The notes: generated by a model from the sequence alone, not told the origin. A stretch of 64,000 bases of DNA from an uncultured Collinsella sp. (GCA_959601045.1 CAUGNZ010000009.1:8615-72614), one strand, 5' to 3'. Shown: positions 7,868 to 16,336, counted from the first letter of the stretch. Program-made: numbers and translations.

Positions 7868-8950
7868 TTGAAGAAAAGCAATCTGGGCTATGTGCTGGTG
7901 CTGGTCGCCGCGCTTATGTGGGGCAGCATCGGAATCTTTGTAAACGGCATCTCGGCCATGGGCGTCTCGTCCCAGAGCATGGCTGCCTTTCGCTTGTTGG
8001 TCGGAGCGCTTATCTTGGCGCCGGTCCTGATGTTTATGGGCTGCCGTCCGGGTGAGGGGTCTACCGTGGCTCAGGGTCCGCTGGCCCTGTTCAAGGCAAG
8101 CCCTAAAGAGCTTGTTCCCTGCGCGCTTGTCGGTATCGTCGGTTTGGCCGCCGCCAACACCTGCTATTACGAGTGCATGGGCGAGGTGGGCATGTCCACG
8201 GCCTCGGTGCTGCTCTACACCTCGCCGGTGTTTGGCGTCATGCTCGGTCGTGTGCTTTATCGCGAGGACGTGACCCCCAACAAGCTCGTTGCCATTGTCT
8301 TCAACATCGTTGGCTGCGTGCTTGCAGTGACCAATGGCGACCTTTCCGGTTTTCATTTTTCGGTTTGGGGCGTCACGTCGGGCGTGATTGCAGGCCTTTG
8401 CGGTGCGTCGCTCGCGGTGTTTAGCCGGATAGCAACTAAGACGGTCCACCCGCTGGCTGTCACGTTTTGGGGCTTTGTTTTTGGCGGTGCGGTTATGGCA
8501 GCTATCGCGGCTCCGTGGCCGGATGTCGCCGCGGCAATGTCGCCACAGCTGCTGCTGCTGTTCCTTGGCTTTGGACTCATCCCCACAGCCGTGGCTTACA
8601 TCTTATATATGCAGGGTCTGTCCATGGGGCTCGAAACATCGAAAGTTCCCGTCGTAATGTCTTTCGAGACGGTCGTCACCGTACTGGTGGGCATTGGTGT
8701 CTATGCCGAGCCCGCCGGCGCGATCAAGGTTCTGGGCATTGTGCTGGTGCTCGCGTCCATCCTGATCATGAATACCGACTTCTCCAAGCTGCGCAACAGC
8801 GTGTTTGTCGGTCATGTCGTTGAGAGCATGACCTTTAAGCCCAACGCGTGGTGGACGGAGAAATCGCAGGACATGGATCTGTTTAAGGAACGCACTGGCA
8901 TCGCGCTGGAGCCCACCGTGCAGGAAAGCCCCTGGTACTTCGTGCGATAG
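7868..8950 (+). CDS. EamA/DMT-family transporter
   Basis: This 360-residue membrane protein has two EamA repeats and about ten hydrophobic helices. It opens with YVLVLVAALMWGSIGIFVNG, the typical first helix of drug/metabolite transporters. Members export amino acids, nucleotide metabolites or other small solutes. I chose TTG 7868 because GAGGAGG lies 5 bases upstream; an in-frame GTG at 7832 lacks a good ribosome-binding site. After the second EamA repeat there is a hydrophilic tail of about 50 residues. It stands between SIS1 and the PTS operon and shares a possible operator motif with the latter. Export of an amine released by the SIS enzymes is a guess. Confidence 0.88.
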   Translation: MKKSNLGYVLVLVAALMWGSIGIFVNGISAMGVSSQSMAAFRLLVGALILAPVLMFMGCRPGEGSTVAQGPLALFKASPKELVPCALVGIVGLAAANTCYYECMGEVGMSTASVLLYTSPVFGVMLGRVLYREDVTPNKLVAIVFNIVGCVLAVTNGDLSGFHFSVWGVTSGVIAGLCGASLAVFSRIATKTVHPLAVTFWGFVFGGAVMAAIAAPWPDVAAAMSPQLLLLFLGFGLIPTAVAYILYMQGLSMGLETSKVPVVMSFETVVTVLVGIGVYAEPAGAIKVLGIVLVLASILIMNTDFSKLRNSVFVGHVVESMTFKPNAWWTEKSQDMDLFKERTGIALEPTVQESPWYFVR

Positions 8951-9097
8951 GGGATTGGCGAGGCGTCTGATCGGGCGTCGCCAAGACAGCGCCGACCTAC
9001 CCTGCATCAACGTTTCGATTGCGTTAAACCCGTCAACGGTCGATTTTCACCCGCGAACGGTCTTTATACTAATTAGCAATATAAGCAACGTATAAGA

Positions 9098-9116
9098 CGT
9101 TATAATGACCATAACG
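9098..9116 (+). promoter_or_regulatory. Candidate operator of the EIIAB-C-D operon
   Basis: CGTTAT and ATAACG form a 6-bp inverted repeat with a 7-base spacer, just upstream of the AAGGAGGAGG ribosome-binding site of EIIAB. TTTATACT at about 9063-9070 could be the -10 box. The match to 7813-7827 suggests co-regulation. Confidence 0.45.
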
Positions 9117-9132
9117 AAAAGGAGGAGGCAAG

Positions 9133-10056
9133 ATGAATCAGATCATTCTCGCATCTCATGGCGGCCTGGCCGCAGGCGCCAAAGACACGCTCGAGATGGT
9201 TCTCGGCGACGTGTCGAACGTCCACGTCGTGTCGCTTGCTCGTGACGACAAGGAGCCCATCACCAATAAGGTGGACGCCATGATCGCCACGTTCAACGCG
9301 GACGACACCGTCTATGTGCTGACCGATATGCTCGGCAGCTCGGTCAACAACAACATGGTCGAGCTTTCCAAGAACGGCACGAAGTTCACGGTTGTCAGCG
9401 GTTTCAACATCCCGCTGGCGCTCACGCTCGCTATGAGCCCCGTCCCCGTCAAGGGCGCCGAGCTCGCGGCCCTCATCAACGAGGCCCGCACCGGTCTGAC
9501 CAACCCCAACGCACCGGTCGAGGCTGCCGCGGCTCCCGCCAAGAAGGCCAAGGCGTCCCGTCACAGCTCCGGTCCCGCCAAGATCGTCCTCGCACGTCTT
9601 GACTACCGTCTGTTGCACGGCCAGGTCGTCTTTACCTGGACCACCAAGGTTCAGGCCGAGCGCATCATCGTCGTCGACAACGCTGCCGCCAACGATGACA
9701 TCAAGAAGGGCGCTCTTAAGCTGGCCAAGCCCCAGGGCGTGCGCCTGAACGTCTTCACCGTCGAGCGTGCCCTCGCCAAGATGGACAAGCTCAACACCCT
9801 CGGCGAGCGCGTCATGTTCGTCTTTGGCAACACTGCCGAGATGCTGCAGTTCTGCCAGGGCTACAAGCTCGACGCCATCAACCTGGGCGCCACCGCCAAC
9901 CACGACGGTGCCGATCAGGTCGGCGGCAAGGACAGCTCCGTCTTCCTCGACGCCACCCAGAAGGCCGACGTCAACCAGCTGCTCGACATGGGCATCAAGC
10001 TCTACGTCCAGCAGACCCCTACGTATCAGAGCGTCGACATCGACGCCAAGCTGTAA
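9133..10056 (+). CDS. PTS mannose/sorbose-family EIIAB fusion
   Basis: A 307-residue cytoplasmic phosphotransfer protein joining EIIA (residues about 1-130) and EIIB (about 147-307) through an Ala/Lys-rich linker (AAAAPAKKAKAS). His9 in IILASHGGLA is the EIIA phosphorylation site, and His162 in LDYRLLHGQVVFTW is the EIIB site. Phosphate flows from HPr to His9, to His162, then to sugar carried by EIIC-EIID. The second PTS in this window has these domains as separate genes. The first of a cluster EIIAB-EIIC-EIID-SIS2, it has a strong AAGGAGGAGG ribosome-binding site. The partner SIS enzyme suggests a sugar-amine substrate, which is inferred. Confidence 0.95.
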   Translation: MNQIILASHGGLAAGAKDTLEMVLGDVSNVHVVSLARDDKEPITNKVDAMIATFNADDTVYVLTDMLGSSVNNNMVELSKNGTKFTVVSGFNIPLALTLAMSPVPVKGAELAALINEARTGLTNPNAPVEAAAAPAKKAKASRHSSGPAKIVLARLDYRLLHGQVVFTWTTKVQAERIIVVDNAAANDDIKKGALKLAKPQGVRLNVFTVERALAKMDKLNTLGERVMFVFGNTAEMLQFCQGYKLDAINLGATANHDGADQVGGKDSSVFLDATQKADVNQLLDMGIKLYVQQTPTYQSVDIDAKL

Positions 10057-10092
10057 TCAACCAGGCTTTTGCCTGACTGAAAGGAGAAGGGT

Positions 10093-10887
10093 ATGAATAC
10101 GTTCATCAGTGCGGTGCTCGTCGGCCTCGTCGGCGTGTTCTGCATGTGGGACTCCCGCCTGCTCGGTCGTCTTAACTTCGAGCAGCCCCTCGTTGGCGCT
10201 ACGCTCGTCGGTCTGCTGCTGGGCGATGTGCCCACCGGCCTTGCCGTCGGTGCCGCCGTCGAGCTCGTGTCCATGGGCCTGGTGCAGGTCGGCGCCGCCG
10301 TTCCGCCCGATATGGTCCTGGGCGGCATCGTGGCCGCTGCCTTTGCGTGCCTGACCGATGCTTCCGCCGAGACCGCCATGACGATCGCCATCCCGGTCGC
10401 CGTCCTGGGTCAGCTCCTCGGCATCGTGTTCCGTTCCATCATCGCCGCCCTCACCCATGTGGCAGATAGCGCGATCGATAACGGAAAGTTCAAGACCGCC
10501 TACCGTATGCACATCTGCGCCGGCTCCGGTCTGTACGCCGTCATGTACTTCCTGCCGATCTTCCTCGCCGTCTTTGTTGGCACCGACCTGGTTCAGGCCA
10601 TCGTCAACATGGTTCCCGAGTGGCTGTCCACTGGTCTTAACGTTTCGACCAAGATCATGACCGCCTACGGCTTGGCCCTGCTGCTCACCATGATGATCAA
10701 GAAGGGTATGACTCCGTTCCTGTTCATCGGTTTCCTGCTCGCCGCTTACCTCAACCTGTCCGTCATCGCGGTCGCTCTGATCGGTGTGTGCCTGGCTGTC
10801 GTCTTCATGGGCTTCAAGTTCAACGGTTCCCATGCAGCCGCCGGTGTCGATTCCGACTACGATCCGCTCGAAGACGACGAAGACTAA
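10093..10887 (+). CDS. PTS mannose/sorbose-family EIIC
   Basis: This 264-residue integral membrane protein is the substrate-translocating EIIC subunit of the mannose superfamily (EII-Sor type). It shows multiple hydrophobic helices and the family segment QPLVGATLVGLLLGDVPTG near the N-terminus, followed by the AAVELVSMGLVQVGAAVPPD region. It forms the membrane channel with EIID. The ribosome-binding site AAGGAGAAGG precedes the ATG, and the gene is 36 bases after EIIAB and 13 before EIID. The C-terminus is acidic. The sugar specificity cannot be read from sequence. Confidence 0.95.
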   Translation: MNTFISAVLVGLVGVFCMWDSRLLGRLNFEQPLVGATLVGLLLGDVPTGLAVGAAVELVSMGLVQVGAAVPPDMVLGGIVAAAFACLTDASAETAMTIAIPVAVLGQLLGIVFRSIIAALTHVADSAIDNGKFKTAYRMHICAGSGLYAVMYFLPIFLAVFVGTDLVQAIVNMVPEWLSTGLNVSTKIMTAYGLALLLTMMIKKGMTPFLFIGFLLAAYLNLSVIAVALIGVCLAVVFMGFKFNGSHAAAGVDSDYDPLEDDED

Positions 10888-10900
10888 GGAGGAACACACT

Positions 10901-11734
10901 ATGGCAACCGCAACCAAGGACGTGTCCCTGAACAAGAAGGTCAGCCAGTTCTTCTGGCGCTCCTGGGCCATCCAGGCCTCTTGGAACTACGAGCGTCAGA
11001 TGAACATGGGCTTCCTCTACGGCATGGTTCCCACGCTCGATCGCCTCTATCCGGATGAGTCCGACCCCAAGCAGCTCGCTGCTAAGAAAGAGGCTTACCA
11101 CCGTCACATGGCGTTCTACAACTGCACCCCGCAGACGAGCGCTTTCATCCTGGGCCTCGCTGCCTCCATGGAGGAGGAGTACGCCAAGGATCCCGAGAAC
11201 TTCGATCCCGATTCGATCAACGCGGTCAAGACCTCCCTCATGGGTCCGCTTTCCGGCATCGGTGACTCCTTCTTCCAGGGCACCATCCGCGTTATCGCCT
11301 TTGGCCTGGGCGTTCAGCTGGCTCAGCAGGGCTCCATCATGGGCCCGATCCTGGCCATGCTCATCTCCATCGTCCCCTCTGTGCTGATCACTTGGTTCGC
11401 AGCCAAGATGGGCTATCAGGGCGGCCACGAGTACCTGAGCAAGCTTCAGGGCGGCGACCTCATGGAGAAGCTCATGTATGTCTGCGGCATCGTGGGTCTT
11501 ATGTCCGTGGGCGGCATGATCGCCACGCTGATCGGCGCCACCACCCCGCTGCAGTTCGCTGAGGGCACCGTCGTGATCCAGGACATCCTGGACGGCATGA
11601 TGCCCCAGATGATCTCCCTCGGCCTCACCGGCCTTATGTACTGGCTCATCAAGAAGAACGTCAACACCGGTTGGCTTCTCGTGATCGCCATCGTGGGCGG
11701 CATCGCCCTCTCCGCGGCCGGCATCCTGGCCTAG
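10901..11734 (+). CDS. PTS mannose-family EIID
   Basis: A 277-residue EIID subunit, unique to mannose-family PTS, which binds EIIC in the membrane. The hallmark regions are visible: FFWRSWAIQASWNYERQMNM near the N-terminus, SSINxxKTSLMGPLSGIGDS-like text around residue 110-130 (INAVKTSLMGPLSGIGDSFF), and a hydrophobic C-terminal third. ATG 10901 follows AAGGAGGAAC; an upstream in-frame start inside EIIC is not credible. Two hairpins and about 200 bases separate it from SIS2, so the enzyme may be expressed at a different level from the transporter. Confidence 0.95.
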   Translation: MATATKDVSLNKKVSQFFWRSWAIQASWNYERQMNMGFLYGMVPTLDRLYPDESDPKQLAAKKEAYHRHMAFYNCTPQTSAFILGLAASMEEEYAKDPENFDPDSINAVKTSLMGPLSGIGDSFFQGTIRVIAFGLGVQLAQQGSIMGPILAMLISIVPSVLITWFAAKMGYQGGHEYLSKLQGGDLMEKLMYVCGIVGLMSVGGMIATLIGATTPLQFAEGTVVIQDILDGMMPQMISLGLTGLMYWLIKKNVNTGWLLVIAIVGGIALSAAGILA

Positions 11735-11768
11735 TCGCGACTAAGCGCCTAACCGCTTTCCCCCGGGG

Positions 11769-11799
11769 GCCTGCCTGGCATCCCATACCCCAGGCAGGC
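11769..11799 (+). other. Intercistronic hairpin between EIID and SIS2
   Basis: GCCTGCCTGG and CCAGGCAGGC form a perfect 10-bp stem with an 11-base loop. No T run follows, so it looks more like an mRNA-stability or processing element than a full terminator. Confidence 0.5.
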
Positions 11800-11812
11800 T
11801 TCCATCCCCAAA

Positions 11813-11843
11813 ATGCGACAAAGGGACAGTTCCTTTGTCGCAT
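11813..11843. repeat. Palindrome with 12-bp arms (GGGACAG core)
   Basis: ATGCGACAAAGG and CCTTTGTCGCAT are perfectly complementary around the loop GACAGTT. The GGGACAG core also occurs in the repeats at 13017-13055 and 23093-23131, suggesting a related family. Confidence 0.6.
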
Positions 11844-11933
11844 CCTCAACGGGCCGGCGACTCGGTCCAAACCACGGTAACCCTGCGAGCGCCCGGCAAT
11901 GTGGCGCCGCAAAAATCGAAAGGAATGTGTCAG

Positions 11934-12917
11934 ATGTACGAGATCGACCTTAACCTCCCTAAGCAGATCGTCGCTGACGTCCTGTCCAACCACGAGATCC
12001 ACAGCGTCGCTTTCGTCGGCTGCGGTGCTTCCATGTCCGACCTTTACCCCGCCAAGTACTTCCTGGCCAACAACACGGACAAGCTGAACGTTCAGATCTT
12101 CACCGCTAACGAGTTCAACTACGACACGCCTTCCTGGGTCAACGAGCACACCTTCGTGATCACCTGCTCCCTCGGTGGCTCCACGCCCGAGACCGTCGAG
12201 GCCAACAAGACCGCCAAGAAGCACAACTGCCCGGTCGTCTCCCTCACCAACAAGGCTGGCTCCGCTCTGACCGTCGACGCCGACCACGTCATCGTCCACG
12301 GCTTCCACGCCAACTACGCTGCCAAGTGCGAGAAGCCCGGCTATGCCATCGCTCTTGCTCTCGAGATCCTTCAGCAGACCGAGGGCTATGACCACTACGA
12401 GGACATGATCACCGGCCTCACCAACGTTTTCGATCTCTGCGAGAACGCCGCTCAGCACTGCAAGAAGCTCGCCAAGAAGTTCGCCGAGGACTTCAAGGAC
12501 GACAAGATGATCTACTTCATGGCCTCCGGTGCCTCCGAGAAGATGGCTTATTCTCACGCCGCCTTCCTGTTCACCGAGATGCAGTGGATCGACGCCGCCG
12601 CCTACAACACCGGCGAGTACTTCCACGGCCCGTTCGAGGTTTCCACCGAGGGTAAGCCCTACGTCTTCTTCATGTCCGATGGTGCTACCCGTCCGATGGA
12701 CGCTCGCGCCCTCACCTTCCTTGAGCGCATGGGCGCCAAGGTCGCTCTGATCGACTCCAAGGACTACGGCCTGGCTGACGCCGTGCCCGCGAGCGTCGTC
12801 ACCTACTTCAACCCGCTGCTGCACCTCGCCGTTATGCGCGAGTACGGTAACCAGATCGCCGAGGCCCGTCAGCACCCGCTGACCATGCGTCGCTACATGT
12901 GGAAGCTTTCCTACTAA
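11934..12917 (+). CDS. FrlB-like SIS-domain phosphosugar deglycase/isomerase (SIS2)
   Basis: A 327-residue double-SIS protein, the likely intracellular enzyme for the sugar phosphate made by the upstream PTS. The first SIS domain has VGCGASMSDLYPAKYF and the phosphate-binding SLGGSTPET. Glu215 and His231 (in GEYFHGPFE) are spaced 16 apart, as in FrlB/FraB deglycases. It ends with RRYMWKLSY. The ATG at 11934 is about 10 bases after GAAAGGA; an ATG three codons earlier is too close to that site. Known relatives release an amino acid and glucose 6-phosphate from phosphorylated fructosamines, but an aldose-ketose isomerase role is not excluded. A strong terminator follows. Confidence 0.87.
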   Translation: MYEIDLNLPKQIVADVLSNHEIHSVAFVGCGASMSDLYPAKYFLANNTDKLNVQIFTANEFNYDTPSWVNEHTFVITCSLGGSTPETVEANKTAKKHNCPVVSLTNKAGSALTVDADHVIVHGFHANYAAKCEKPGYAIALALEILQQTEGYDHYEDMITGLTNVFDLCENAAQHCKKLAKKFAEDFKDDKMIYFMASGASEKMAYSHAAFLFTEMQWIDAAAYNTGEYFHGPFEVSTEGKPYVFFMSDGATRPMDARALTFLERMGAKVALIDSKDYGLADAVPASVVTYFNPLLHLAVMREYGNQIAEARQHPLTMRRYMWKLSY

Positions 12918-12951
12918 TCACAAGTAAGTAGACCTTACGGGTTGATTGAGA

Positions 12952-12984
12952 GGGGATGGGGTTTGCGCCCCGTCCCCTTTTTGC
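12952..12984 (+). terminator. Rho-independent terminator after SIS2
   Basis: GGGGATGGGG pairs with CCCCGTCCCC (one mismatch-tolerant position) around a short loop and is followed by TTTTTG. It separates the PTS/SIS2 unit from the HAD gene. Confidence 0.8.
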
Positions 12985-13016
12985 TTTGGGGGCGTGTCTG
13001 TCGCGTCGCAAAACAC

Positions 13017-13055
13017 CAGATAAAACCTACCAAAATAAACCTGTCCCTTTTTGGC
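13017..13055 (-). repeat. 39-base dispersed repeat (inverted copy at 23093-23131)
   Basis: The reverse complement of this stretch matches 23093-23131 at 38 of 39 bases. It ends 5 bases before the ribosome-binding site of the HAD gene, so it lies in that gene's promoter or leader. Confidence 0.8.
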
Positions 13056-13073
13056 AGGTGGGAGGAGATGCGT

Positions 13074-13703
13074 ATGATCAAGGCAGTGCTGTTTGATATG
13101 GACGGCGTGCTGGTCGATACCGAGTGGTTCTACAACCGTCGCCGCGTGGCGTTTATGGAGGAAAAGGGGTTCCACTTTGACGAGATCCCCGATCTTTCGG
13201 GGTCTAACGAGCCTGCCATCTGGAAGTCGCTGGTGCCCGACGATGTTGAGCTGCGCGAGCGCTTGCGCGTTGAGTACAAGCAGGTCTACAGCCCGGTTCA
13301 CCCTGTTCCGTATGCCGAGCTGCTCAACGAGCAGACGGAGCCGGTGATGCGCGAGCTGCACGAGCGCGGCGTCAAGTGTGCCATCGCGAGCTCGTCCTAT
13401 CGCGAGCTCATTGACGAGCTGGTGGAGATTGCCGGTATCACCGACGTGCTGGACTACACCATCAGCGGTCACGAGTGCAGTGCATTTAAGCCCGACCCCG
13501 AGATCTACCTGCGTGCCATGGAGGCGCTGGGTGTGGAGCCTACCGAGTGCCTGGTTATCGAGGACTCGCCTTTGGGCATCGAGGCCGGCAAGCGCTCCGG
13601 CGCGCGCGTCCTGGCGCTGCGTCCGCACGAGGGCGTTAACCTGGACCAAACGGGAGCCGACGCCGTCATCGACAACCTCGCCGACATTCTGACCGCTTTG
13701 TAG
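13074..13703 (+). CDS. HAD-superfamily hydrolase (beta-phosphoglucomutase-like)
   Basis: A 209-residue HAD phosphatase/phosphomutase. Motif I is FDMDGVLVDTEW, with nucleophile Asp near residue 8 and acid/base Asp two positions later. Motif II is the Ser of AIASSSYRE, motif III is Lys in FKPDPEIYL, and motif IV is VIEDSPLGIEAG. An alpha-helical cap lies between motifs I and II. GGAGGAG ends 6 bases before ATG 13074, which decides the start over an ATG two codons earlier. Its place after the PTS/SIS2 operon hints at removal or rearrangement of a sugar phosphate. It is behind a terminator, so co-transcription is doubtful. Confidence 0.9.
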   Translation: MIKAVLFDMDGVLVDTEWFYNRRRVAFMEEKGFHFDEIPDLSGSNEPAIWKSLVPDDVELRERLRVEYKQVYSPVHPVPYAELLNEQTEPVMRELHERGVKCAIASSSYRELIDELVEIAGITDVLDYTISGHECSAFKPDPEIYLRAMEALGVEPTECLVIEDSPLGIEAGKRSGARVLALRPHEGVNLDQTGADAVIDNLADILTAL

Positions 13704-13797
13704 CGTCAATTCGCCGCAAGAAGTGCGGATTCACACGTCTCTTGCGGTGGATTGGCTCATTTTGGCTTCGATTTGATCCGTTTGGCTTCGACTCAGG

Positions 13798-13920
13798 CTA
13801 AGTGAGTAGACTTTTTGGCGCAGGCCGAGCACAAAGCGTATCTGCCTTAGTAAAACCGCAGGTCACGGAAGTGGCAGCTTTGGGTGTGCTCGGCAGGTCG
13901 CGAAAAGCCTACTCACTTAG
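13798..13920. repeat. 123-base foldback element with 12-bp terminal inverted repeats
   Basis: The ends CTAAGTGAGTAG and CTACTCACTTAG are perfect inverted repeats. Inside, GCCGAGCACA pairs with TGTGCTCGGC, so the whole element can fold on itself. It encodes nothing convincing. The size and ends resemble a miniature inverted-repeat element or a large RNA hairpin. With a smaller hairpin at 13714-13747 (CCGCAAGA / TCTTGCGG) it fills the gene-free stretch 13704-14055. Confidence 0.7.
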
Positions 13921-14055
13921 AATTTGGCTCTTTGGTTGGGGGGCTGCTGGCTCGTTTTGGTTGTCGAGAGAGGGTGAATTGAAGCGCCCTCTCGCGCTCC
14001 ATGCTACAATCGCCGGCATGCCCCACAATTACATCTGCCTTCGAAAGGAGCCTAC

Positions 14056-15063
14056 GTGGCGAACGCCATCGATCAGCTCACGGACCGCGTGCTCGTGCTC
14101 GGCCGTCTCACCATCGTCCGCCGCGCCATTACTGCCGTGGCGGTCACCATCTCCGCCGTTCTCCAGACATTTCTGATTCAGGCGTTCATTCGCCCCGCCG
14201 ACCTGCTTCCGAGCGGCCTCACCGGCGTCGCGGTCCTGCTCGATCGCGTCACCTCGCTCGGCGGCGTTCATATCGACATCTCGCTCGGCATGCTCGCGCT
14301 CAACATCCCCGTGGCGCTCCTTTGCTGGAGCGGCATCAGCAAGCGCTTCGTCATCTTCTCGATGATGCAGGTCATGCTCTCGTCGCTGTTCCTCAACATC
14401 TTTCACTTCGCCCCGTTTTTGGGCGACAAGATCATGCTTATCATCTTTGGCGGCGTGGTCTCGGGCCTGGGCGCCGCCATCGCGCTTAAGTCCGGCGCAT
14501 CCACCGGCGGCACCGACTTTATCGCGCTGTGGGTTTCCAACCATACAGGCAAGACCATCTGGGGCGTCATCTTTGGCTTTAACTGCGCTATCCTGGCGAT
14601 CTTTGGCTTTATGTTTGGCTGGGACAATGCGGCGTATTCCATCGTGTTCCAGTTTATTTCGACCAAGACCATCGACAGTTTCTACCGACGCTACGACCGT
14701 GTGACGCTGCAGATCACGACACGCAAGGCAGACGAGGTCATGACAGCCTATGTTGACCATTTTCAGCATGGCATTAGCTGCGCCGAGGTCATTGGCGGAT
14801 ACAGCCGCGAAAAGATGTATCTGCTGCACGCCGTTGTCTCGACCTACGAGAGCCAGGACATTATCAAGCTGGTGTGCGATATTGATCCCGGCGCCGTGAT
14901 CAATGTGTTCCACACGCTCAACTTCGTGGGCGGCTGGTGGGGCGGCCATGTCGACGAGCCCATGCCCACGGCCGTACCCGATCCCGACAAGCCCGCGCGC
15001 ATGGCCAGCAGGCAGGCGCGCCTCAGCGAGCAGGACAGTCTGCAGCAGGACGACGGCAAGTAA
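14056..15063 (+). CDS. YitT-family membrane protein (DUF161/DUF2179)
   Basis: A 335-residue protein with about five to six hydrophobic helices in residues 20-210 (YitT/DUF161), including the signature SGGASTGGTDF-like text (LKSGASTGGTDFIAL). A cytoplasmic DUF2179 domain follows at about 215-295 (YDRVTLQITTRKADEV). The acidic, charged tail of about 40 residues is variable. The function of this family is not established. The GTG start at 14056 follows GAAAGGAGCC. It lies between the foldback element and GntR2 and may be controlled with either neighbour. No specific role in sugar metabolism can be inferred. Confidence 0.9.
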   Translation: MANAIDQLTDRVLVLGRLTIVRRAITAVAVTISAVLQTFLIQAFIRPADLLPSGLTGVAVLLDRVTSLGGVHIDISLGMLALNIPVALLCWSGISKRFVIFSMMQVMLSSLFLNIFHFAPFLGDKIMLIIFGGVVSGLGAAIALKSGASTGGTDFIALWVSNHTGKTIWGVIFGFNCAILAIFGFMFGWDNAAYSIVFQFISTKTIDSFYRRYDRVTLQITTRKADEVMTAYVDHFQHGISCAEVIGGYSREKMYLLHAVVSTYESQDIIKLVCDIDPGAVINVFHTLNFVGGWWGGHVDEPMPTAVPDPDKPARMASRQARLSEQDSLQQDDGK

Positions 15064-15167
15064 GGATTTGCTGTATGTGGTGTATCGTTTTATCAAACTG
15101 AGATAACATATAAAAAGACGTTATATACGTATTAGTTATTTCGCTATTTTGATAAGAGTGATCAGAT

Positions 15168-15887
15168 ATGCCCGCACCCAAAAATGCACCACTTTACCAG
15201 CAGATTTACGACGAAATCAAGGATGCGATCGAGAAAGGTGTTTATGCACCCAAGGAGCGTATCCCGTCCGAGCTTGAGCTTGCCGAGCAGTACGAGGTAA
15301 GCCGCATTACGGTGCGTCGCGCCGTTGAGGAGCTGTGCTCCGATGGCTACCTGGTTAAGCAGCAGGGCCGCGGCACCTTTGTCTCCACGCCGCACATCAA
15401 CCGCCAGTTCCACGCCTCGACGCTGCAGACGTTTACCGCGCTGTGTGCCGACAATGACATGAAGGCGGGTGCACACGTGGTCGATCGCCAGATTGTGCCG
15501 GCACGTCAAAACGAGATGGAGTTCTTTGGCCTGCAGAAGGACGCGCTGCTACTGCACATTAAGCGCGTGCGTACGGCCGACGGCGAGCCCATCTTTGAGG
15601 AAAACATCTTTGTGCCGTTTGATACATACCGTGAGCTGTTGACGGCCGATCTTGAGGACAAGTCGATTTTTGCCGAGGTCGAGCGTGTTGGCGGAACGCC
15701 GATTGTCTCGGTTGGCTACCGTACGGTCGAGGCCGTTCGCGCTAACGCCGAGCAAGCGGCCGAGTTGGGCATTGCTCCGCACGATCCACTGCTCAATCTG
15801 CGTGCCGGCTTTATCGGCCCCAATGGCGAGCCGGTCCTGATGGGTAAGCAGTACTACGTGGGTAGCCGTTACGTCATGGTGATGTAG
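15168..15887 (+). CDS. GntR/HutC-family transcriptional regulator (GntR2)
   Basis: A 239-residue regulator with a GntR winged helix at residues about 5-72 (PLYQQIYDEIKDAIEKGVY, then VSRITVRRAVEEL) and a C-terminal UTRA domain. The sequence is close in pattern to GntR3. Upstream, GACGTTATATACGT at 15117-15130 resembles the ATAACG motif seen before the EamA gene and the first PTS operon. GntR2 is therefore a candidate to control those genes as well as itself. No catabolic gene is directly attached downstream, where a nested-hairpin repeat follows immediately after the stop. Confidence 0.92.
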   Translation: MPAPKNAPLYQQIYDEIKDAIEKGVYAPKERIPSELELAEQYEVSRITVRRAVEELCSDGYLVKQQGRGTFVSTPHINRQFHASTLQTFTALCADNDMKAGAHVVDRQIVPARQNEMEFFGLQKDALLLHIKRVRTADGEPIFEENIFVPFDTYRELLTADLEDKSIFAEVERVGGTPIVSVGYRTVEAVRANAEQAAELGIAPHDPLLNLRAGFIGPNGEPVLMGKQYYVGSRYVMVM

Positions 15888-15892
15888 CTCTA

Positions 15893-16055
15893 GTTGCGCG
15901 GTTTTCCAAACCGCGCAACGGCTCGACGCTGCAAACGCCCCTAAGCGGCAATCTGACGTTCAATCGTCGGTCGCGTACCAAAGTACGCTTCCCTCCTCTT
16001 TCACGTCACCTTGCTCGCTTAGGGGCGTTTTCGCTGACTTATGCTCAACCAGTGA
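15893..16055 (+). repeat. Nested-hairpin intergenic element, copy 2
   Basis: It starts 6 bases after the GntR2 stop. The first hairpin has 12 perfect pairs (GTTGCGCGGTTT, 15893-15904, with 15908-15919). The outer stem has 15 perfect pairs (15933-15947 with 16016-16030). The inner hairpin is GCGTAC-caaa-GTACGC (15973-15988), a different inner module from copies 1 and 3. Confidence 0.75.
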
Positions 16056-16079
16056 CGTTTTCGCGCTTGTCAAGAGATT

Positions 16080-16137
16080 AGCCGTTGGGGACGCTCTTAA
16101 ACGACTGGTTATTCAAGAAGGTTCCCAACGACTAGTC
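16080..16137. repeat. Degenerate copy of the TTGGGGACGTTCTTAAA inverted repeat
   Basis: CCGTTGGGGACGCTCTTAAA and the later TTCCCAACGACTAGTC resemble the arms at 7669-7749. As there, it follows a nested-hairpin element, so the two repeats travel as a pair. Confidence 0.55.
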
Positions 16138-16144
16138 GCAGAAC

Positions 16145-16208
16145 GAGCGTGGATAATCTCCCGTTTTTGGCCCGATGGCGGCCTCAAAGTGGGAGATTAT
16201 CCACGCTC
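16145..16208. repeat. Palindrome with 18-bp arms of the GAGCGTGGA family
   Basis: GAGCGTGGATAATCTCCC at 16145-16162 is perfectly complementary to 16191-16208. A further TCCACGCTC lies at about 16230-16238. Related arms occur at 26596-26710 and 31834-31842. It lies 130 bases upstream of recQ. Confidence 0.75.
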
Positions 16209-16336
16209 ATCCGGAAAGTGTCCAAAAATCCACGCTCGTTCCTTTCGGATTGCGCCGCCCGTGGCCGGCAGCCGTGCGGCACCGGTCCGCGTGGCGGCGT
16301 ATAATCGGCGGCAGATGACTTGGACGTTAGGAAACC

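Noticed and set aside
13802..14176. Open frame of 124 codons starting in the foldback element
   Set aside because: It runs through the inverted-repeat element and into yitT in another frame, with no protein-like pattern.
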